Source: an uncultured Lachnospiraceae bacterium (lineage in GTDB: Bacteria; Bacillota; Clostridia; Lachnospirales; Lachnospiraceae). From it: 9,291 bases of DNA. The notes under the pieces are model-generated. The model saw only the letters and a list, made by a program, of their open reading frames with translations, was not told the DNA's origin and did not search any database. Location: the NCBI GenBank assembly GCA_902783395.1, contig CACZRA010000404.1:1-9291 (forward strand). The letters run 5' to 3'. The position numbers and the translations under genes were made by a program. Positions 5,701-9,291 of the stretch are shown in pieces; position 1 is the stretch's first letter; each line of letters starts with the position of its first letter.

Positions 5701-8249
5701 CCGACGCTATAGACTTCTGCAACGGAAAGTACTATGCAGCGGTGTATGCGGATGATGACGATGATGAAGACAATGATACCGCAGCTGATCCCGCAGGTGA
5801 GGACGATAAAGAGGATTATATCGATGAAGATACGACGCCGTCGGACACCGGCAGCTTCCTCCTGCAATACGGTTCTGATTTCAGTAATCCCGAAAAGCAG
5901 GCCTGGATCCCGGGAAATACCGATGAGGTAGTGGTATCGGATGACGGCGTCATTGCTTTTGAAAAGGATCAGGGTGGATATCTTATCAGCAGTGATCTTA
6001 AGACGATAGACGAGGTGGATGAAATTAATATCCACAATGCCCTAAAGATGGATGACGGCTGTTTCCTGGCGATATGCGATCAGAATTATGCGGGACAGGA
6101 GGAAGAGGATATTTATTTTGAAGACGGGGATGAGGATGAGGAATATGAAGACGGGCTTATATCCTGCATTCTCTATGCGCCGGAAAATACGGGAGAAGAT
6201 CCTGTCATCATAAAGCCCTCCATCACATCCGATGCGCTTGATAACGGTATAGCCGGGGCTGAATACAGCATGCAGCTTGAGGCGGACGGAAGCTGGCCTA
6301 TGGTCTGGACTACCGTATCACCTGATAACCTTCCCAAAGGTTTACTGCTTGAGGAGGATACAGGTGTCATATCCGGTACCCCGGAGGAGGCCGGGACGAC
6401 AACGGTAGTGATAAGCGCGAATAACGGCGGCGGCTCCGACAGCAGAAAGTATAAGCTCGTCATCGAGAATGAGCCCTCATATATCACGCTCTCAGGGGTT
6501 CCCGATATGGTCGAATACACGGGAAAGGCCATAACCTTCCCTGAATGCAGTGTGGCCTATAACGGCGACAAGCTTAAGGCAGGCACTGATTATACCGTCA
6601 AATATACCGCCAATAAGGTATGCGGTACGGCGAAGATACAGGTACAGCTTAAGAACGGGTTTACGGGAAGCATTGACCGGGAATTTGAGATCATACCGAG
6701 AGATATAGGAGACGGTGATTTCACGGCCGATGATATCTGCGTGAAATACCAGGCAGGAAAATCAAAGAAGGCTGCGCCTGTCCTTATGTGGAACAAGACT
6801 ACCTTAAAGTCGGGCAAGGACTACACCATATCCGGAAATGAAGCCCGTAATACCACAGGGAAGTGGACCATATCCCTGAACGGGATAAACAACTTCACGG
6901 GAAGCCGCGAGCTCACCTTTACAGTGACAGACCAGGTGCTTATGAATGATGTGAGCGTTAAGAAGATCGCGGATAAGGATTATACCGGAGGCCCGATAAG
7001 ACCTGCCTCCGAGCTTAAGGTGACCTACAAAGGCAAAACGGTCAGTGCCGATGCCTACAGGGTCTCATACAGCAACAATACCGGTGTCGGAAAGGCTTAT
7101 ATCATACTGACGGGAACCGGAAAGAGCAAGTCCGGCGGAACGGCCTTTGAGGGCACCAAGAAGGTCCCGTTCAATATAAAGGGAAAAGCCTTGAGCACCG
7201 CGCTGAAAAATCTGAAGATCCCGTCTGTCCGGTATCGCGGGAAGGCGGAAAAACCCGTAACTGATGTGCTGCTCGGGAACTGCGGTATCTTCCTTGATGA
7301 GGGCAGGGACTTTGAACTGAGCTACATCAACAATGACAGGGCAGGGACCGCAACAGCAGTGTTTACGGGCAAAGGCGGCTATACCGGTACGGTCAGAAAG
7401 AATTTCAGTATCACGAAATACAAGCTCACCGGCACCGATCCCGATATAACGGTCAGCTGTCCGCAGGCAGAATACATGAAGAGCGGCGCAAAGACCGAGC
7501 CTGTAGTAACAGTCAGCGGAAACACGCTGGTAAAGGACAGGGACTACACCTTATCCTTCAGCAATAATAAGAAGGTGGGAGCGGCTCAGGGAAGTGTCAC
7601 CGTCAAGGGCAAAGGAAACTTTACGGGCAGCATCTCGAAGAAGTTTGATATAGTACCCTGCGATCTGTCAACGCTTTCGGAGAACAATACCTATAACAGC
7701 TGCTTTGCGGATGATATCCTTTATAAGGCAGGGAAGCAGGCGTCATATTATTATGCGAAGCCCGTGCTCACGGGGCCCGACGGAAAGAAGCTTGCAAAAG
7801 GAACAGATTATTCAGAGGCTTACGAGTATGTATTCGCAAAGGATACGGAGATCGGCGGGACCGTGTATAAGGCGGGGACTCCGGTTACACCCGAACTTCT
7901 TCTTCCTGTGGGGTGCGAGATAAAGGTCATCGTAAAGGCTGCGGGAGTCAACTATACCGGAAGCACTCATACAACCTATCGTGTGGTTGAGGAGCTGATA
8001 AAGAACGTTAATTTTGCGATAAAGGATTTTGAATATACGGGAAAGCAGATAAAGCCGCAGAATAAGGATGTGGTATGTCTTTCTTCGGAACCCGTGGAAT
8101 ACGAGATCGCAGGATGGGGTAGCAACGTAAAGGCAGGAAAGGGCACGGTCACCGTCCACGGACTCGGAAATACCGGTGGAACTAAGGTTGTAAAGTTCAA
8201 CATAAAGAACCGTAAGATCAAGAGCCTGAACTGGATACCCTTCTGGTGA
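2730..8249 (+). CDS. Secreted M6-type zinc metallopeptidase with beta-propeller-like, He_PIG and seven Ig-like modules
   Basis: The 1839-residue protein starts MKRLLRSKALVLLLCLAMTV, a signal peptide with likely cleavage after AYA (residue 24 or 25). Residues 41-60 are five TAAE repeats. An acidic pro-region runs to about 190. The peptidase domain follows, about 195-430. It carries a DADNDKIID loop (312-320, probable Ca site, typical of M6), the zinc motif HETGHLLGIDD (His381, Glu382, His385, Gly388, Asp391, fitting HExxHxxGxxD), FDIM at 407-410 and GW at 426-427, followed by an associated beta region to about 610. Residues 620-735 resemble a Big_5 (SbsA-like) sandwich. Residues 810-1152 look like a beta-propeller with acidic insertions. 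Residues 1160-1248 match the He_PIG pattern (LPKGLLL...TGVISGTP). Residues 1251-1839 are seven Ig-like modules. The catalytic residues look intact, so it is probably an active extracellular protease. The substrate is unknown, and no LPXTG or SLH anchor is seen. The M6 assignment is confident; the propeller and Big_5 calls are inference. Confidence 0.93.
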   Translation: MKRLLRSKALVLLLCLAMTVPAYAAEIPAGQETGALQDTGTAAETAAETAAETAAETAAETAEEENYSAVPSDEGSVIYLSADETAGSAEEIPYEDYDEDYDENYAAQRYLNAEEGSPEYISKEEMQQYKEDGTWEERLSMMEKLSDEQEELQNSLIGNLAQYGLPEDESRLSAQIGEKQPVTGIGGATLPSSGKVNAMVFTCEFDDYTFGRNFKNDLQSRYFGEQDKGSTKYPMESVRAFYQRASNGKLDINGEIFNFKSDNNREYYNYTKAKRSKGLVKNQDLYQEIFSDCLEQIEKRGESPEDYLAKFDADNDKIIDSIVILYAGPHTGWGSQWWSYRTGFRYTFGDTGYKCKQLVFMNTQKFRVKDDLDNTIVTVIHETGHLLGIDDYYTYGTGTTVDKFRSFDIMKSSTGDHNAFSRMMLGWIDPDKVHVITGNHKNYSLNSYGKADAEGKTGDVVIITSPKEWKQYGIYSQFIMGEYYTPDGNDKLNPKWEARRGLRLFHVYARLNDDGNGFVASNAKQTRIPLISAMDRDFNKHGKNNTGYKNCFYGKGSEFAPWTLPGSSFYYNASGTGLFDDTAVTFSGIRINGIQTYDDHATFNVSFLTKKNIADNANHLRKKANLKIDGYTLYNPDKNGIRSLSIYFNQEVNLVDGACIYLYDFDTGKQISRVLPSGIRFSSKNIGYTYGKYVARFYFPDSYIRNRKLKVYIPKKTFRTPANWINATATRSFDKRPNQKNGKRTGSQAVRTSALYPEEFLEDEDDGLYSFEADADEAGNGAMALLEYYEDEPELSLFPIEDGGFTGEEFEVDAKNLCGSASDYSYDSEVYQMKKLSDDRYLIVVSNPLGDDIEEGDDSAFYDLITVDGKGAVINERLVDNIADRNSAGITDGRLAVISPDGSGSQQKMVLYDPMSDAKEEFTINAGISNSDPDNDDDIWFCGSGGVSVKKAGSHVAFSPDGCSWVMLTDASGSQYTGKVDFRIGEDSYYPDAIDFCNGKYYAAVYADDDDDEDNDTAADPAGEDDKEDYIDEDTTPSDTGSFLLQYGSDFSNPEKQAWIPGNTDEVVVSDDGVIAFEKDQGGYLISSDLKTIDEVDEINIHNALKMDDGCFLAICDQNYAGQEEEDIYFEDGDEDEEYEDGLISCILYAPENTGEDPVIIKPSITSDALDNGIAGAEYSMQLEADGSWPMVWTTVSPDNLPKGLLLEEDTGVISGTPEEAGTTTVVISANNGGGSDSRKYKLVIENEPSYITLSGVPDMVEYTGKAITFPECSVAYNGDKLKAGTDYTVKYTANKVCGTAKIQVQLKNGFTGSIDREFEIIPRDIGDGDFTADDICVKYQAGKSKKAAPVLMWNKTTLKSGKDYTISGNEARNTTGKWTISLNGINNFTGSRELTFTVTDQVLMNDVSVKKIADKDYTGGPIRPASELKVTYKGKTVSADAYRVSYSNNTGVGKAYIILTGTGKSKSGGTAFEGTKKVPFNIKGKALSTALKNLKIPSVRYRGKAEKPVTDVLLGNCGIFLDEGRDFELSYINNDRAGTATAVFTGKGGYTGTVRKNFSITKYKLTGTDPDITVSCPQAEYMKSGAKTEPVVTVSGNTLVKDRDYTLSFSNNKKVGAAQGSVTVKGKGNFTGSISKKFDIVPCDLSTLSENNTYNSCFADDILYKAGKQASYYYAKPVLTGPDGKKLAKGTDYSEAYEYVFAKDTEIGGTVYKAGTPVTPELLLPVGCEIKVIVKAAGVNYTGSTHTTYRVVEELIKNVNFAIKDFEYTGKQIKPQNKDVVCLSSEPVEYEIAGWGSNVKAGKGTVTVHGLGNTGGTKVVKFNIKNRKIKSLNWIPFW
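2850..2921 (+). repeat. 12-bp in-frame minisatellite encoding Thr-Ala-Ala-Glu
   Basis: Five consecutive 12-base units of the form ACNGCRGCGGAR run from 2850 to 2909, followed by a degenerate sixth unit (ACTGCGGAAGAG) to 2921. They encode TAAE five times, then TAEE, just after the signal peptide. The units differ mainly at third codon positions. Because the unit is 12 bp, copy-number changes would keep the reading frame. The segment probably forms a flexible or helical acidic linker in the pro-region. Confidence 0.9.
3312..4019 (+). other. M6-like peptidase catalytic domain
   Basis: This stretch encodes about residues 195-430 of the large secreted protein. Visible landmarks in order are VNAMVFTCEFDD (first core strand), SVRAFYQRASNGKLDINGE (the conserved 'S-V-R-x-F-Y-x-x-x-S-x-G-K-L' segment of M6 enzymes), the DADNDKIID calcium-type loop at 3663-3689, the HETGH zinc motif at 3870-3884, FDIMKS at 3948 and MLGWIDPDKV at about 3999. 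Glu382 is the expected general base. Asp391 is at the usual third-ligand position, though I infer this from motif spacing only. Confidence 0.85.
5751..5852 (+). other. Highly acidic Asp/Glu insertion within the propeller-like region
   Basis: The DNA is a run of GAT/GAC/GAA codons. It encodes an Asp/Glu-dominated loop from about residue 1008 (DDDDDEDND) to about 1041, inserted between the strand YYAAVYA and the strand GSFLLQYG. A second acidic loop (DIYFEDGDEDEEYEDG) lies near 6108-6155 between similar strands. These look like surface loops added to blades of a beta-propeller and could bind Ca2+ or cationic partners. That role is inference. Confidence 0.6.
6207..6476 (+). other. He_PIG-type putative Ig domain
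   Basis: It encodes about residues 1160-1249. The hallmark order of the He_PIG (putative Ig, cadherin-like) family is present: 'A-x-Y-S-M-Q-L-E-A-D-G' with a following W, then LPKGLLLEEDTGVISGTPEE, then a closing strand ending YKLVIENE. Such domains are common in bacterial surface proteins and act as spacers or adhesive modules. Here it links the propeller-like region to the Ig-like tail. Confidence 0.8.
6480..8246 (+). repeat. Seven tandem Ig-like modules at the C-terminus of the metallopeptidase protein
   Basis: Modules of about 75-110 residues begin near 6480, 6711, 6936, 7200, 7434, 7671 and 7995. The consensus is 'Y-T/R-G-K-x-x-x-P-x-x-x-V ... L-x-x-G-x-D-Y-x-x-x-Y-x-N-N-x-x-x-G-x-A-x-x-x-x-x-G-x-G-x-F/Y-T-G-x-x-x-x-x-F-x-I', a layout widespread in clostridial surface proteins. 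Module 2 has lost the leading YTG. Module 6 is the most divergent and has a long insertion (TEIGGTVYKAGTP). Module 7 ends the protein with the aromatic tail LNWIPFW. The modules are Lys-rich, unlike the acidic middle of the protein. They probably form a stalk or bind cell wall or polysaccharide; this is not shown by the sequence. Confidence 0.8.
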
Positions 8250-8316
8250 CATGAAGATAGCCGGATCAGGGAATATAGACAAGGGATACAGAGGATAAGA
8301 TAAAACCAAAGCAGAC

Positions 8317-8323
8317 GAGGGGG
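8317..8323 (+). promoter_or_regulatory. Ribosome binding site of the cysteine peptidase gene
   Basis: The purine run GAGGGGG ends five bases before the ATG at 8329. It supports that start, which is immediately followed by a signal peptide. The 79-base gap before this gene has no hairpin plus T-run, so read-through from the metallopeptidase gene is plausible. Confidence 0.7.
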
Positions 8324-8328
8324 ACAAT

Positions 8329-9291
8329 ATGAGATTCAGATCCATATGCGGAAAACTACTGACGGTCACACTTACGGCTTCGCTTTTGATGCCGCCGAAT
8401 ACGGCGTTTACCGTGGCAGCCCATGCAGAGCCGGAAGCGGTGGAGACTGCGGAGGAGGAACAGGGCGGGCCCCGGCAGGGTGAGCCTTATGAGTACGTGT
8501 CGGAGGATCTGGTCCCGGAGGAGGCTGAGGAGGCTTTGGAGCCTTTAGCCGCAGCCGGAGATGGTGGGGAAGTAAAAGAATACAAGCTTAACTACCATGA
8601 TGTCCCGGGAGAGGAGGATATAGGAAGCCTGTCGGATCACGGAGACGACTATGAGCCGAGGCTTGGAGACGGAGAGTCGCTGCCTTCCAAGTACGACTAT
8701 GAAGATTTTAAGAATTACATGCCGCCCCTTCGTGATCAGAGCCCCTTCGGCTCCTGCTGGGCTCATTCGGCCATGTCACTGGCTGAGATATGCCTCAGGA
8801 AAAGAGGGATCATCACTGATCCGGACCTCGATCTTTCCGAGGTGCAGCTGGCTTATTTTTCATACAATACCGTCACGGATCCTCTCGGCGGGACGGAGGG
8901 CGACAGCAACGAAGGTATCTATTATTCACAGGAAAAGAATAATTACCTTAATCTCGGCGGAAACCTTGATTATGCGCGGTTTATACTGGCAGCCTGGACA
9001 GGAGCGGGAGATGATGCAGGTGACATAGCGTATCCTGCCTCTGAGGAAACAATGCTTAATAGCATCGGCTCCGAATATGCTTTTCTCGACAGGGCGCATC
9101 TTAAAAACAGCCACACCGTAAAGATCAAGGGCTCGCAGGAGGATGTAAACGCGGTAAAGAAGCTCATAATGGAAAACGGGGCCGTAGGCATAAGTTATTA
9201 TTCACCGAGCGGAATGGATCCGACAGTAGGAAGCAACGTTTACAATGTGGAGCATAATGCGTTCTATGATCCGGTAGTTCATAAGGACGGG
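8329..9291 (+). CDS. Secreted C1 (papain-like) cysteine peptidase, N-terminal part (runs off window)
   Basis: The frame starts at ATG 8329 and stays open to the last base, giving 321 residues with no stop. The N-terminus MRFRSICGKLLTVTLTASLL is a signal peptide with likely cleavage after AHA (residue 33). An acidic pro-region of about 85 residues follows, sharing an ETAEEE motif with the upstream metallopeptidase. The C1 core begins near LPSKYDYEDF (118-127). PPLRDQSPFGSCWAHSAMS holds the oxyanion-hole Gln137 and nucleophile Cys143, six residues apart as in papain (Gln19, Cys25). LDLSEVQLAYFSYN and LGGNLDYARFILAAWTG match the variant seen in bacterial C1 peptidases that often also carry a lectin-like domain. 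The segment VKKLIMENGAVGISYYSPSG precedes where the catalytic His should be. The His and Asn, and any C-terminal repeats or anchor, lie outside the window. It is likely an extracellular endopeptidase, and probably in one operon with the metallopeptidase. The family call is strong and the substrate is unknown. Confidence 0.92.
   Translation, partial: MRFRSICGKLLTVTLTASLLMPPNTAFTVAAHAEPEAVETAEEEQGGPRQGEPYEYVSEDLVPEEAEEALEPLAAAGDGGEVKEYKLNYHDVPGEEDIGSLSDHGDDYEPRLGDGESLPSKYDYEDFKNYMPPLRDQSPFGSCWAHSAMSLAEICLRKRGIITDPDLDLSEVQLAYFSYNTVTDPLGGTEGDSNEGIYYSQEKNNYLNLGGNLDYARFILAAWTGAGDDAGDIAYPASEETMLNSIGSEYAFLDRAHLKNSHTVKIKGSQEDVNAVKKLIMENGAVGISYYSPSGMDPTVGSNVYNVEHNAFYDPVVHKDG

Noticed and set aside
5619..6035. 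Minus-strand frame rich in Ile/Val, resembling membrane segments
   Set aside because: GAT/GAC/GAA/GAG runs of the acidic loop read backwards as Ile/Val/Phe/Leu codons. The hydrophobicity is an artefact of the acidic coding on the + strand.
8276..8304. Possible promoter before the cysteine peptidase gene (TAGACA, 17 bases, GATAAA)
   Set aside because: Both boxes match the sigma-A consensus poorly, and a purine-rich gap gives such matches by chance. It is not strong enough to list.
8250..8328. Terminator between the two peptidase genes
   Set aside because: No inverted repeat followed by a T-run is visible in the 79 bases, nor in the 25 bases at 2705-2729.
7812..8369. 185-residue minus-strand frame spanning the intergenic gap
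   Set aside because: It overlaps the last Ig-like modules and the start of the C1 peptidase, shows no domain, and lacks independent support.
8651..9028. 125-residue + frame inside the cysteine peptidase
   Set aside because: It is a +1 shadow of the C1 peptidase frame, which carries the GSCWAHS active-site motif and a signal peptide.

Overview
The window holds three genes, all on the + strand, packed head to tail. Two are cut by the window edges. All three look like large exported or cell-surface proteins of a Gram-positive anaerobe. The style resembles Clostridia, most likely Lachnospiraceae-like (gut or rumen): G+C near one half by eye, heavy use of ATA (Ile) and AGA/AGG (Arg) codons, purine-rich GGAG-type ribosome binding sites, and multidomain secreted proteins with acidic linkers and 'YTG / GxDY / F-x-I' Ig-like repeats. 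The taxonomic guess is inference.

Region 1 (2-2704) is the 3' part of a very large repetitive protein whose start lies upstream of the window. The visible 900 residues are rich in Gly, Ala, Thr, Val and Asn and read like a beta-solenoid. They are built from long cassettes with a period of about 412 residues (about 1.24 kb). One full period and two partial ones are visible, and the protein stops partway through the last cassette.

Region 2 (2730-8249) encodes an 1839-residue secreted protein. In order it has a signal peptide, a Thr-Ala-Ala-Glu minisatellite and acidic pro-region, an M6-type zinc metallopeptidase domain (HETGH...D), a Big_5-like beta-sandwich, a probable beta-propeller interrupted by very acidic insertions, a He_PIG-type putative Ig domain, and seven Lys-rich Ig-like modules up to the C-terminus.

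Region 3 (8329 to the window end) is the N-terminal 321 residues of a secreted C1 (papain-like) cysteine peptidase. The oxyanion Gln and nucleophile Cys are present. The catalytic His and Asn would lie beyond the edge.

The gaps are 25 bp (gene 1 to 2) and 79 bp (gene 2 to 3), with no visible terminator in either, so a single operon is plausible. The window suggests a surface locus that combines a fibrous, adhesin-like protein with two extracellular peptidases of different catalytic classes. Joint action is inference from linkage. No RNA gene, insertion sequence, CRISPR array or attachment site was seen, and no stretch over 300 bases lacks a gene.
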